Source: Cheiracanthium punctorium (lineage: Eukaryota > Arthropoda > Arachnida > Araneae > Cheiracanthiidae). Taken from it: a stretch of 64,000 nucleotides of DNA. The notes beneath the pieces were generated by a model, which saw nothing but the letters and a program-made list of their open reading frames with translations, was not told where the DNA came from and did not search any database. The DNA lies in contig JAWZYV010013002.1 in assembly GCA_038373885.1 (NCBI GenBank), forward strand, positions 127,501 to 191,500, read 5' to 3'. This document shows, in pieces, positions 31,609 to 44,299 of this stretch (position 1 is its first letter; every line of letters starts with the position of its first letter). The translations under genes were made by a program, and so were the position numbers.

Positions 31609-33573
31609 TAGCTATGTGCCCATTCTCCGCACGGTAGGGAACAAAACTTTTTCTTACATGTATAGTTCGAATTGATGCTGGAATCTAAAAATAAGCAAAA
31701 TGATTTGACTCTCGGTGTAAAGTTACTCATTAGTAATTTGTAAAGTTAGTAAAGTACTAACCTGAGACCATTGTTAATATTATGATGCAAAAAACTATGT
31801 CGGTGTCATTCGCGATTAGAAAAGAAAAGCGTGACTGTTTGCAGTGAAAATTCCTAATTTTCAAAATGTCTCATTTCTACATCATACTCTTTTTTAGATT
31901 TAAGCTATGCCATTAATACCTTAGATACTACATGATGTGGAGAACCGTTTTATTTTATAATTAAATAGTTGTGTACCTGCTCTTCGCAAAGCAAGAAGAG
32001 AACATTTTCCTAAAATGTGATCATAACTACTTGTGACAAAACAGAATCTGCAAGAAAAAAGAAAGTTCTGTTACAGTCTTTTCTGTTGAAACTACCGCGG
32101 GATATATTAACGCGACATAGAATTACTTAATGTTTAGTTAGCTGTTATGTAATACGGCTGTTGAAAAATGAATAGAAGACTCAGCTTCACTAAATATTTA
32201 TTAATGCGGTATATTGTGCTTTGATCAATATTGCCTTAGCATATCTACTTACTATTACTTAAACTATCTTTTACTGATACTAACACAATATATTTTCGTT
32301 TTGCAACCGTTAATGCTTAATTTAAAGAAACGGTTTAGATATTTGCCACGAATGCAGTCTTTTACTCTTTGGTGATTCTTTGCAATTTATGCATTAGCAT
32401 AAACAATAATCATTTCACATTATGATTGCCACTAAATCAGCTTTCCATAAATTTTTACACAATTCTTGTCAGATTGGCATGTTTAGCAGCAAAGCCCTAT
32501 TATCGCACGGGCAAATAGGGACTTTGCAAAGGGCCCCCTGCTCGAAATGGCCCCCAATTTCAAATGTTGTTCTTTCTTTATAACAAAATTTTATGAAAAA
32601 TAAAACAAATTTCATAGATGGGGGGGGGGGCAAATTCATCAATGCCCGGGGCCCTCTGTTGGTCATAATCAGGTCCTGTTTAACACCGCAACATTTTTCC
32701 TGCAATTCGAAAACGTGTCCAGTTTAAAATCTCAATTGAAAATAATGCTGAATAATTCCCTGGTGAAAAAACAGCATTCAATTCTTTTTCTGGCAACGTA
32801 AAAAAAAAAAATAGAATTATTTCATGCGTGGTGTATGTTTTGCTTGCGAGTCCGTTATTCTGATTGACTTTCGAGAGGGGTTTTAAACTCGTGACATAAA
32901 AATGCCCCACATTTCACATGCAAAAACTCAGTTATTTTAAAGTAATTTAATTTATTTTTTTCAACTGGCAATTTTAATCATTGTTACTGCTCCAAGACAA
33001 CCAAACCGCAAGATATCATACCCAAATTTTTAAGCAGCTGCTATTGAAATGAAAATCCTTCTTTACTTAAAAATTCTTTAAAAATCTCCTAATTTGCATT
33101 TCTTCTGGTTTCTCCTTTAAAAGAGGCGAAATGTATGCTCCGTCATTTGACAAAATATAAAAAAGTTATGATGGATAGAATTCAAGATGCAGCAGTTTTA
33201 AAAATATTTTACAAAAGTCAGCGTCAAATTTAATTTTATTTGAAAAATTCCCAAAAATCTGCAAATTATGTTACACAGTCCTACAAACAGTTTTTAAAAG
33301 AATATTTTCTCCTCTATCTGATGATACAAATGCGGTTTTTCTGTGAGCGTAATTTCCGCTGTTATTACGAATTAGGTGAGAAAAAATGCCAAAAATTGCA
33401 TAAAACATAAAATTAAATATTATAGGTCGAATTTTGAAAAAAAAATCGCTTCGGGGTGCACAACTTCATGTTTAGATCTTTCCGAGTACCAAATTTGGTG
33501 TTTCTAGGTGTAGCCGTTTGTCCGTAACGCCGCCGACACACACATACAGACATCATCTTTTATAAGTAGATAT
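31609..33573 (+). repeat. Dispersed repeat family, copy 3
   Basis: Starts CTAGCTATGTGCCC then ATTCTCCGCACGGTAGG and ends near CACACATACAGACATC. Several blocks match the copies at 24385, 28990 and 57409. At 32490-32690 it carries a G-rich insertion with hAT-like ends that I could not delimit. There is no coding frame. The conserved head and an end rich in CACACAGACAGAC are features of a mobile unit of uncertain class. Confidence 0.8.
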
Positions 33574-33577
33574 GAAT

Positions 33578-33790
33578 GATGTAGATTAAAATTCACATTC
33601 TCCACTTTCTAAGTTAGAAAAATGAAAAAAAAAATTGATTATTATTAACAAACATGATATATTGGCACTTTTGGTGTGTGTGTGTGAGATGTGTTGTCAT
33701 AACAACTACTTGCACATAATCCTTAGCGTGAAATAATTTTGATAATGCTAGAATTTAAATTCAAATATGGAGAAGGTGAAGTTCAAACAA
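33578..33790 (+). repeat. Local duplication, copy A
   Basis: Matches 35222-35450: ACATTCTCCA, ACAAACATGATATATTGGCA, a GT run, and GAATTTAAATTCAAATATGG. The two copies are about 1.6 kb apart, same orientation, mildly diverged. Confidence 0.9.
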
Positions 33791-33867
33791 GAAAGCAAAG
33801 AAGGGGGGGGGGGCTGCAGACCTCTCAACACCCTCCACCCCCGGAAATATAAAGTTTCTAGACTGAA

Positions 33868-33966
33868 TATTCTTCTCTCTTTTACTAAAAAAAAATCTAT
33901 CCTATAAAATAAGCTAATCAGCTTTATGCACAGAATCTAATAGTACCAATATATACACCCTATATC
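33868..33966 (+). repeat. Flank duplicate, second copy
   Basis: Second copy of 31490-31608, followed at once by the inverted copy of the dispersed family. Confidence 0.85.
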
Positions 33967-34330
33967 TATATAAATAAAACGAACTGTAAAATGTCAGTTA
34001 GTTGGTTAGTTAGTTTGTCTGTGTCTCGCATTGCTCTGAGATGGGTGATTGCAGACATACCAAATTTTATATGGAAGTTCTCCAAGACAGGTCCCGACAT
34101 ACCTCGAAGCGATTTTTTCGAAATTCGAATTTTTTCAGGAGATATAGATAAAAAACGTGTTGCAAAAGGCTAATTTTTGCTCTCTGCCATTTCGCAATTG
34201 TAACCCCCAGCAGTGGAAAGAGTGAGGATTAAGCATATCTAGGTTGCCATGTTTGGCAAGTTTATTAAATGATTCAGACTCTTGAAGTAAAAATAAAATG
34301 ATAACAATTTTTTTTGTTTAGATTATTTGT
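33967..34330 (-). repeat. Dispersed repeat family, short inverted copy
   Basis: In inverse it matches the end of the copy at 57409 (about 60640-60928). Shared items are the motif for a missing-gene-like tail (AACATGGCAACCT), the GGGGTTACAATTGCG-type block, and the GGTATGTCGGGACCTGTC/CGAATTTCGAA region. Confidence 0.7.
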
Positions 34331-35221
34331 AAGGTTATTTTTTAATTAAAATATCATGTGCATGTGAAATCAGAGCAGGTATGAAATATTTTATACTCTA
34401 AAGAAAAGTGGAATTTGGAAATTTTCTGAGACTAAAATGTGCAACTTTTTAATTTAGCGAAAAATAAAATGGTTGATGTGCAATTTTGAGGGGATGATTC
34501 TAATGCTTGCCACAATTTATCGTCTGCTACTTGGATTATGAATACACCTGAATAAGTTTTTGAAACTTTCATTCAGTTCAAATTGTGCATTTTTCTGAAC
34601 AGCTTTTTCCAATCTATTTCTAATGTATTACATCCAGAAAAATGATGTTAGAAATATCAATTTTAATTTTTTTTAATCACACTCATGAATAATGATATAC
34701 TTTCTAACTTAATGGAATAAGGAAAGAAAATAGGGAAGACCCATGGATTATAATTTATAAAACGCTTTTAAAATATAGCACTTCAATGCGTATTTAAAAT
34801 CTGAAAGTGCTTCAGAATTTTCTTTTTTTTTTTATAAAGGCCAATATATCCAGAAGCTCTTCAGAATTAATATAGGACGAAAATAATTTGTACCTTTTTG
34901 TAGGTTTTTATCATTTAACCATCTTATTTTTGTAACCAGGGGCGGCCCGACACTATGAGCACCGCATCTGGGCACCAGCTTCGAAGGGGCATTATTTCAA
35001 ACTCAAAAACTAAGAGCATGAAAGGGGGCTTTTTTTTACATTTACAGGGAGCACCACTTACCCTAGGGCTACTCCTGTTTAACCACCTTGATTTTAAATT
35101 CCATTCAGAATCTGAGGGATTTCAGTGCCAAAGAAGCCAGTGAGGAACAGGATTCTCTCCAAATAAGATTTATTAAGATGGCGAACCAACTGGTCACCGG
35201 AGGCAGCTAGTATTTAATATA
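34331..35221. other. Non-coding stretch with a single hAT-like end
   Basis: No gene seen. CAGGGGCGGCCCGA at 34938 looks like a hAT left end without a right partner. 34720-34815 resembles 9850-9960. Confidence 0.5.
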
Positions 35222-35450
35222 TGCAGGATGTAGATCAAAATTAACATTCTCCATTTTCGAAGTTAGAAAAATGCAAAAAAAACTCATTATTATTAACAAA
35301 CATGATATATTGGCACTTTTTGTGCATGCGTGTGTGTGTGTGTGTGTGTATGATGTTTTTGTTGCCACAACAACTGTTTGCACATAGTCCTACGGCTGAA
35401 ATAATTTTGATAATACTAGAATTTAAATTCAAATATGGAGAACATGAGTT
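35222..35450 (+). repeat. Local duplication, copy B
   Basis: Second copy of 33578-33790, with an expanded GT run at about 35329-35350. Confidence 0.9.
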
Positions 35451-35518
35451 TTGCAGCAAACTTTTATGGGTAGAGCTAGTTATAAATTGAAATAGTTATG
35501 AATTTAAAACAAAAAGAG

Positions 35519-35522
<4 letters not shown>

Positions 35523-35563
<41 letters not shown>
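35523..35563. repeat. (AT)n microsatellite
   Basis: About 20 uninterrupted AT units. Confidence 0.97.
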
Positions 35564-35564
<1 letters not shown>

Positions 35565-36122
35565 GAACATTAGTTTTTACTGTTATTTTCAAGGGAAAAA
35601 ACAACAAAAAAATAATATGCAAAAAATATTAGTTAAAAAGTTTCTTGATTATTTTTTTCAAAACATCGACAGATATAAAGAAAACAATCCCATGATCCTT
35701 TGCAAGCCTCCCTGATTGGATGAATTCAGAGAGAGTGAGTTTTGCTGCAAAACAGTTGTTGGATAACGAGTTATGCATCAAAGAATGAGAATTTTTTTTC
35801 CAGCCTTAATATGTTCTTCATGGTTCAATCTTTATGGTTGTATACATATTAAAATACGAAATTTAATATTTATACAGTCCCTCCTTTTCTACCCTTTATA
35901 TTTAGAAGAATGTTGCTCTTTGCCTAATAAAATTATTAAAGCAAATCCCGTGTCTCTAAATGAAATAGTTTCTGAGATATATCAATTTGGAAATTTTGGC
36001 ATTTGCAGCCAAGCAATAAGGGGATGTCTCCAAAGTGAGAAAAATGTAATCACTTTTCAACTGACCTTCATTTATGTTAATAGTCACTCTATAGACACAG
36101 TTGACTTCTCAAATCCGAATTT
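35564..36122. other. Non-coding stretch, no gene seen
   Basis: An open frame of 175 codons (35773-36300) runs into the neighbouring hAT element and has no motif, so it is not annotated as a gene. Confidence 0.55.
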
Positions 36123-36130
36123 AACTAGAA

Positions 36131-36353
36131 CAGGGCTTCCCAACCTTTTTAGTTGGCGGACCCCCTTTTCAGGCAAAAATCCAGGACCCCCCCCCCCCCC
36201 CCCCGGAGTTTTCAGAAAGTCGAGCACCGGCACTAAACTACCTGCGGGTCAACACTTGGGAACCGTAGCCGCTGTTCGAAGGTGGCCACGGACCCCCTAG
36301 AAAGAGCCGGCGGACCCCTAAGGGGTCCGCGGACCACACGTTGGGAAGCCCTG
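36131..36353. mobile_element. hAT-type MITE, 223 bp, TSD AACTAGAA
   Basis: CAGGGCTTCCCAAC and GTTGGGAAGCCCTG are perfect 14-bp inverted ends. Perfect 8-bp duplications at 36123-36130 and 36354-36361. The interior repeats GGCGGACCCC and its inverse, plus a C run at 36187-36204. Confidence 0.97.
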
Positions 36354-36361
36354 AACTAGAA

Positions 36362-37503
36362 TTTTCCTGTAAAGCATGTTTGGCAGTTTCTAGTGGAAGT
36401 TACCACGTCATTCTCTTTTATACTTTAAAATTCCTTTTCTAGAAGCGTGATGTAGTTAGTGGATGACTCCCTCCTAAAAAACCACATTGTCGCTAATTTC
36501 AAAAACAGGTAAAGCTTGAGATTAAAAAAATTCCTCAGTGGCCACTTTGATATAGTTAGTGGCCAAAATTTTCCGTACTTACGTAATTTTTGTTTTCGAC
36601 AGCCTTGCTCCCCCCTACCGATATATGAGACTAATATGAGATTTTTTATTTTGTACATTTAATGATTCAATGCTTTTTTAGTAATAATGCATGGCATGTT
36701 CCATATATTACATTCAGAAATAACTAGCTATATTTAAAGAAATCTAAGTACTATGAATTTAAAATTTATTAATTCCTTCTGATTGGCTGCAGCTCCTTGT
36801 TAGAATCATCACATCACTGTCTGTGTCCATACAATATATAGGTACCCACATGGAGGAGGCTAAAGGAGCTTAAACCCCCCCTCGCCGCAACCCAAATTAA
36901 AAGTGAAAATCTCTTAAAAATAGAGAATTGTAATGAAATTAATGATTTAAAGTATTTTACTTTAAAATTTCTCTTCAGATTAATTCAAACGTATCTTTTA
37001 CGAAAAATAGTTGGTTATTAAATAAATACAGTGGACTCCCAAAAATCCACCAACCTGAAATCTGTATGGCTAAGTGATATAGAATATTTTGACATTATTA
37101 GAAAGTTGTCACTATTACCAAGTACTTATGAAACATGAAGCCTAAGTCAAAAAAAAAAAAAAAAAAAGTTTTTTTTTTCTGTTTTACAGAATAAAAATAA
37201 TTACCATAAAATTTTGAAAGCATTTTTCTTTTTTAAAAAAACTAAAAAACTGGAGGTAAGATAATATATATAGTATTGCAGACCATTTTCTGAACTTATG
37301 GTGTACACATAATAAAGTACTAGTTATTTATCTCTCCTTTCATTCATGGAATTTATGGGGGAAAAAGGAATTGGGACCTAATAAAAGAGGGCCCCAATTT
37401 TCTATTAATTTCGATTTTACGCTTCCTCCTAATTTACTAATTTTGAACTTGCAAGAAGCTAACAAACGGTTATTTTACTTAAGGTAGTAGCTCCCCAACC
37501 TCC

Positions 37504-37547
<44 letters not shown>

Positions 37548-37778
37548 AAGCATCTTATCAAATTTTAAGGAAAATCAGATGCATTTTAAGATGGGGAGAA
37601 TCGTAAGCATGTGCTAACACTCAGCCCATTTTCAAGGTTTCCACTTTCAAATAATCAAGTGTCAGATTATGTAAAACATTTTTTAACGAATGTTACACAT
37701 ACGAGGGGTTCAATTTACAAAGGTGAATCATATAAAAGAAATAACTTAGGGAGAAATTTTTGCGGAAAAGGGGGGGGA
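36362..37778. other. Non-coding stretch with A-runs
   Basis: No gene seen. An A run followed by a T run lies at 37149-37179, and a 38-base A run at about 37508-37545, which may be the tail of an unrecognised retroposon. Confidence 0.55.
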
Positions 37779-37918
37779 CATGGGCGCCGGCAGAATATTT
37801 CCCAGGGGGGGGGGGAGACTACTTCAACGTATGGTTACCATGTTGGAAAGATCAAAAAACAACTAAAAACACTGCATACAAAAATCCAGGGGGGGGGGAC
37901 CTGCTGCCGGCGCCCATG
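37779..37918. mobile_element. hAT-type MITE, 140 bp, same family as 61084
   Basis: Ends CATGGGCGCCGGCAG and CTGCCGGCGCCCATG are perfect 15-bp inverted repeats. Both flanks are G runs, so the duplication cannot be proved. The inner sequence (GAATATTTCCC, ACCATGTTGGAAAGA) matches the inverse of 61084-61231. Confidence 0.9.
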
Positions 37919-40701
37919 GGGGGGGGGATACGTTTTCGCTTCGGCCGACCAAAAATGCCTTCTATTCGTATAATCTACAGAGAAACTTCCTGTCATTAAA
38001 ACGGAACTTGGGGGAAAAAAAAAAAAAAAAAGCTTGAAGTGTAAACAGGAGGGTGGGGGGGAGAGAGAGAGAAACACTTCTCTCTTCTGGGACAGCTGTA
38101 ACGCTGATTAATGGAATTCTGAAGGCATGGAGATCTGTTTATTTAAGCTTTGAAGAGCAAGCACTTTTACTGGCGATTACAAAATAAAACAAAATCAAAA
38201 GTGTTTTGTCTGTTTCTCTTCCCCCTCCCTCTTGCGCTATTGTAGAGATACCAAAACTCTTGCAAAAGGAAAAACGTAACAATATGAAAGCAGCTGAAAT
38301 TAGATTTATTTAAAACTGAAAACGGTATGTTTATGACATTAGTTTTTATTTGCGTATTCCAATGTACAAAATAACGTTTTTGTTCGTTTTAAATAAAGCA
38401 TTTTGCGTGGTAGTTTTCGATCTCCTGTAGCGTAAATCAGGATGCAAAGAATGCCAACCTCTTCATCGACCTTTCAAAAGCAGAGGGTTTATTTATTGTT
38501 TCCAAGTTAATAATAATAATTAAAAAAAAAAAAAAACTCGCGTGCTTCCAGTCTAAAATTTTAGAAGGGTCAAAGTAAAGATCACATGAAATTTTTTAAA
38601 AATATAATCAATTACTCTTAAGTTGGCTGGACCCTGACTGAGTCGAACGACGGAAAATATACAAAGGGGAGTACTATAATTTAGAAAAACATTAGCTTCG
38701 TTCCTTCAGTACAATGTCTTATTAATGAGATACTTAATGCATCTTTCACATACAGTCATATATTGTATCAGTAGGCAAATATCAAATTTAGTTTTAAATA
38801 AAACTCCTTTTCACTCTTCTCTTTTTATTACGGCCGTCTATTGTAGAAATTGTAACAAATTATAATTAGAATAATACTTTTGTTCAGATTTTTGCGACCA
38901 CGTGTAGTATCCCACGGATATGCCTCTCTACGTACTGGAATGTCGATGTGGAAATGTAATAAAATAATGAGATGGCGCGAAGGGTCAAGGTCAACCAACG
39001 GGTCAGGTCACTGAGAGGGACCCTGAGTATTCTGTTCCGGTGCGTTCCTACCCACCCCCAATGTTACATGTTATCAGTTATGATGAGCTCCTCCCCTTTC
39101 TTCCCCTCCCATAGATGTCTGCAACCCTTGTTCCCCTGCTTGTCCATATAGTGCTGACATTCAGCTTTTGCTACGAGGCCGAGGGCGGGAGGAGCTGTTT
39201 ATCTGCGCATCATCAATTTTAGAGTTTTTTCAACTGCTTTGCTGCCGACTTTTGTTACGGGGAAGGAAACGAGGGGGGGGGGGGTTGCTTGCTGAGTAAA
39301 TTTTGCAGGTCGCCAATTTTGGCGACTGACAGACTGTTTTGCAGTCGCCAGGAATAATTCCACAGTCGCCACTGGCGATCTGGCGACCGCTAATCTCAAG
39401 CTTTAAAAACAGGGTGTCTACCACATAAAGTAAACTTGATTTCTTGACTTTTTCATGACCATAGCAAATACAAAATCCTAATATCAAAAATACATTGTGC
39501 CCGGGATGCAGAATATGTGCGATCCGGTGATCTAGGATCGGGGGAAATTTTGCAGAAAAATATACAACTGATTTCAATTATAACAATGAATTACAAAATT
39601 CTTTGGGTTTTTCTTTCCTCATCATTTTTAAAGCGTTTTTTTTTTTTTTTTTCAACATTTTCACCGATCAGCCATTTGCTTTCTGTTAACTTGTACCAAT
39701 TGCTATTTAGTAAACATGCATGTAGCTTGTACATTGCAGATCTTTTTACATTTATGGTAATACAGAACTTATGCAAGTCTATAACATATCATGAAATTTT
39801 GGGGAAATTTTCATATGGGTTGAGGAAAATGTTGAGATTTAAAACATTTTCTATACTCCAGCATCATGCCAATAGAATGAAGGAAAGTTATACTTTTAAA
39901 TTGAACACTATTAATATATATTAGTAAATATTTTTGTATAGTAACATTAAGTTGTGTGAGTTACTCAATAAAAGAAAACAATATAAAGTATTACCTAAAG
40001 ATTTTGATAATATGTAATACTTTAAAAAGTAATTAATCGCCAACAATAGTAAAATAGAAAATATTTTAAACAAATTTATTTCTTTTAAGATTTATATAAA
40101 AAACATCTTGATTAAAATTTATTTTAAATCAGTTATTTAAAATAAAATTCCTTTACTTCAATTGCAATGTACACACTGTAATAACACTTTGAGTACTCAA
40201 GCTTTTGAGTTTAATTACCAAAAATGTCCTGTTTAAATTTAAAGTCAAACATTAAAAACTGCATTAAAAAAAGAAGAATTTAAAATAAAATCAGCCATTT
40301 TTCTTTTTTTCTCTATTTAGCCGTGCAAAATCATTCTAATCCAAATCTGTATCCTTTCAAAATCACAGAATCAGTGTTGTGATAGCTTTTCAGTTTGCAT
40401 ACAAACTTTCAGATGCATTAAAAAATCATGAAATTTATATTAATTCAAAATATGTGTTTGTGTAGATAAATGATTTTAGTGATATAAATATAAAAATACT
40501 TAAGGGTAAATATTCATTTACCAAAAGGATGCAAAAATATTGAAGTTATTAGCTATAAAACATGGAGATCAGCGATAATTATAATTTTTAAGTAGAATCC
40601 AAGTAATTGTTTTTTAAAAAAGAAAATGTAGAAAATAAGCAAAACATTGAATTTAAAAGGGAATGAAAGAAGAAGAAAAAATTACTCTTGTTTCCAACAA
40701 G

Positions 40702-40734
<33 letters not shown>

Positions 40735-41420
40735 TGTATAGGGAAAGCGGGTAACTGATATACTTTTCTCAAGTTTTGAAGATATATACTTGCCAACTTT
40801 TGAAAATTCCCAAGGTGTAAAACAACACGCAATTGACAAATTGAACTATTGTCAGTTTAATATACAACTTTTTGGCAGGCATCATTTTTGATGATTTCTG
40901 CTAAATAACATGTAAATGACATTTTAAATGATTTTTATAAATAGCATACAAACAGTATTTTAATGTTTCCCCATGAAATAAACACATGAAAGTCTTTTAA
41001 GTCTATTTGCAAAGTTTAAATAGTATAAAATGTTAAAATTTACACAACACACACTGAATATATATTTCTTAAACAAAAAAAGAAAAAAAAATCACACTGG
41101 ACCCAAAATTTATATGATTTGAAACACATGAGGGAAGGGGGGGGGGGAGCAATTATGTAGTACATAAAAAGTACTCTAAAATTACACCTGAAAAGGAAGA
41201 ATTAAAAAAATATATAAACATGTCAAGTCATTGGCTTTCACAAATATTTTACTTTTCCTAATCAAAACAGCCTTTGTTTCAATTTCATTATCATTACTAT
41301 CATTTGGTATAATTTTCGTTCATATTTGAACCTGGGATTTCAATGAAATTTTTTCTTTACTATTTTACATTTTAAAAAGTGGTTAAAAATTAATTTAAAT
41401 ATGAAATAAGAATCAATTTT
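37919..41420. other. Long AT-rich stretch without a recognised gene
   Basis: No motif-bearing frame seen. Features are G or A runs at 37919-37928 and 38014-38030, a GTCGCCA-rich patch at 39310-39390, a T run plus TG repeat at 40702-40738, and a G run at 41137-41148. The region 38880-39200 has more balanced base composition but no clear exon. Confidence 0.5.
39310..39390. repeat. Clustered GTCGCCA/TGGCGAC motifs
   Basis: GTCGCCA or its inverse occurs at least six times in about 80 bases, in both orientations, giving several small hairpins (for example GTCGCCAATTTTGGCGAC). The same heptamer recurs at 42270-42750. Confidence 0.85.
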
Positions 41421-43196
41421 ATTACTTCCTTGTACGTAGTATAAGGAAGTAATGTGATCCCGAAAAATTTTGGGGGCCTAATTTCGACAAAAAAAACGAT
41501 TTTGACTACCTCTAAATTGAATTTTAAAATTTTTTTCGATGCATCTCATCGTAGGCTATCATGCACGATCCTATTAATGCGTCTGCAACTCATTTTGACC
41601 AGCGGCCAGTCTATTGTGGCCAGTTTTTCCATGCCGTCTGTACGTACGTATGTATGTAACTCGCATATCTCAAAAACTATTGGTCGTAGAATGTTGAGAT
41701 TTGATATTTAGGATTGTTCTATGATCTAGTTGTGCACCTCCCCTTTTGGTGATAATCGAATGGATATTTTATGTACAGGACCGCCCAAAAGATTCGAAAT
41801 ACATTACGCTCTATGGGCCGATATTCATTAAACTCGCCTAACTCAAAAGCTATTAGGCGTAGAATGTCCAAACTTCATATTTTGGATATTTGTAACATCT
41901 AGTTGTGCACCTCCCCTTTCGGTTCCATTCGACTGGATAGTTTATCTACAGAACCACCCAAAAGATTCGAAATACATTACGCTCTATGGGCCGAAATTCA
42001 TCAAAGCGTTTTTTAGAGGTATTGGGCTATTTCAAACGACTCAGAAGTGATATATGCTGTAAATCGTTAGAAAATGAATTTCTCCATTAAAAAAAGTGTC
42101 TTTATCATTTATAGTTCAGCTACAGGAACACTCAAAAGATTTCCAATACATTACGGTCAATGGCAATTTTAGGGGCATTCATCCATTTCAAGCACAATGC
42201 CGTCCTACCACATAAGTTAGGTAATGGTCCGACCACGGTCACGTGACTCCCTCAAGAACTATCCAAAAGTCGCCAAGATTGGCGACTTTTGGTGTACGCG
42301 TGTGCATATTTAACTCTAAAATCTCAAAAAATATTATGAAATTTCATATATAAGATTGTTGTAACATCTAGTTGTGCATCTCGATTTTTGGTTCCAATCT
42401 ACTGGAGAGTTTATTTACAGAACCACCGAAAAGAATTTCAGTACTTTAATGTCTATGGACATCTTCAATATAATACAACTGTAGACGGTCATTGTTTGGT
42501 ACATGCCCAAAATCTCGCCGTCTGTCCTCGGCCTTGGCGAGTTTTGGCGAAATATCGCCAAATTTGGCGATATTCAGTTATTTGGTCCATGCCCAAAGTA
42601 TTGCCATTTGTCATCGTTCTTGGCGAGTTTTGGCGAAATATCGCCATATTTGGCGATAATCTGTCATTGTTTGGTTCATGCTTAAAATCTCGCCAAATGT
42701 CGTCGAAATTGACGAGTTTCTCCGAAATATCGCCAAATTTGGCGCCAAAAATTATTTCGTATTTTGTATAACTCTAAAACTTTAACCCGTAGAATTTTGA
42801 ACTTTTGTATTTAGAACTATTGTAATATCTAACTGTTTTCAATATCTTTTTTGACAGCAATCGACTGAGAATTTATTTACAGGGTTTGCCAAATGACTTT
42901 AAATACATTGAGGTGTATGAATGCATTCACTTCATTGAAAGTCTGTGGTCAATGACTGCTTTGGCTATCCCCAAAATCTCGCAGACTATCTCAAGTTTGT
43001 CGGCTTTTGGTGAAATATCGCCAAATAAAGTGTTAGAAGGAAATCTTTCAAATTGAACTCAGCTTGACGATATCGAAATATTTGGCTAGAAATCGCTAAA
43101 TCTTACTATTATTGATAGTTTATCTCTTTCAAAGAAATAAGTTTAGAGGAAGTGCGTCGAAAATATTTTTGATCTAATAGACGTGCAAGGAAGTCA
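41421..43196. mobile_element. TIR-bearing repeat element, about 1.8 kb
   Basis: ATTACTTCCTTGTACG at the left and CGTGCAAGGAAGTCATG at the right are inverted repeats with few mismatches, and the left end has a second inverted copy (AAGGAAGTAAT). The inside is made of diverged repeats of a phrase that includes ACATCTAGTTGTGCACCTCC, ACAGAACCACCCAAAAGATT and ACATTACGCTCTATGGGCC (seen near 41720, 41890 and 42360). No coding frame. Confidence 0.7.
42502..42765. repeat. 86-89-bp tandem repeat rich in TTGGCGA/TCGCCAA
   Basis: Units start with CATG at 42502, 42588 and 42677. Each carries inverted pairs such as TTTGGCGAAATATCGCCAAA, so each unit can fold. A worn fourth unit lies near 42960-43030 and a further trace near 46100-46160. 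Confidence 0.9.
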
Positions 43197-44216
43197 TGTG
43201 TTGGACACATCAGATTTTTTTTATTTCAAATTTAAATAAGAGATGTGATTGGCAATTCAGTAATCTTAAAAATAACAAAACTGCAGAAAAATCACAATAA
43301 TAAATTTTAAGAGATTTTAATTTTACAACGAAATATGGGGCCTACTTTATTAAAATAAAAAATTTCAAAAAATCATTAAGAAGCATAAAAAACAGAAGTT
43401 TTGCATAAAATTGGTAAAAAAAGTCAACTTTACAACGAAAGCGTATAGTAAAGTATGAACAAGTATATTCAAATTGTCTTAATGATTTTACTTCTTTCCT
43501 CATGCGTGGAAAATTCAACTGTGGTGGGGATTTGTATCTTAAAATACCAAATTTTTTTTCACAAATACGATTTACACTTTTACAAATATTGTGCAAGACC
43601 GTCATTATTCTCTATTTCAACCAAAAAAAAACTAAAAAATTCGAGTTTTGTAATCGCAAAATAACGGAACTATGTATAATAATGAAAATGAAGGAGTGGA
43701 TGTTTTGATTAGGGGGGGGGGGGGGAAACATTTGGAGTGGATGTTTTGATTAGGGGGGGAAAAAACATTTGTAAAAGAAACTTGGCTGTCTTTCTTAATT
43801 CCTTTTCAGGTGCAATTTTACGGTACTTTCATTTACAGTAAATTTTAAGAGATTATTTTTTAAAACAAAATATGGGTCGTAATTTTATATAAAATGCTTC
43901 AAAATATATAAATTCAAAAGAGTGGTGGGATTTGTATTTTAAACTACCAAATTCTTTCACTTAATGAAATCTACACTTTTGAAGTTGTGTACGGCCGCCA
44001 TTATGCTTTATTTCAACAACAACAACAGCAAATATTTAAAAAAAAAAAAAAAAAAAAAATTGCAATCCTAAAATAACGGGAATTCGGTTTTGCCAACAAG
44101 TTTTTCATAATCACGCAAATTTTCGGACCCGGAAATGGCCGAAAACATTGTTTTAGATTCCAATTTTATCGTATTCGGCATCATCTACAATTTTTCACTC
44201 TATATCAGTGCCGGAT
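43197..44216. other. Non-coding stretch with local duplication
   Basis: GGAGTGGATGTTTTGATTAG then a G run occurs twice at about 43693-43760. An A run lies at 44038-44059. The block at 43300-43660 is echoed at 43840-44060. No gene. Confidence 0.6.
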
Positions 44217-44290
44217 TAACAATATAGCAGATTTAGCAATTGCTACGGGCCCCGCGCCTTTACCTTGAAAGTTTTCGTCTTTCCCCCTCA
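44217..44290. mobile_element. hAT-like left end fragment
   Basis: CAGTGCCGGATTAAC begins a hAT-type end, with CTACGGGCCCCGCGC inside. The matching right end is not here, but the inverse is found at 50570-50599. Fragment only. Confidence 0.55.
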
Positions 44291-44299
44291 AGATCTAGC

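Noticed and set aside
32490..32690. hAT MITE with CCCTATTATCGCACGGGC-type ends
   Set aside because: Inverted similarity to the right side is visible, but no matching target duplication was found, so it is not listed as a delimited element.
35773..36300. 175-codon plus-strand frame
   Set aside because: Half of it is hAT MITE sequence and a C run; no motif.
42388..42771. 127-codon frame with repeated FWRNIA/FGD units
   Set aside because: The peptide repeats reflect the 86-89-bp tandem DNA repeat; no start context or family.
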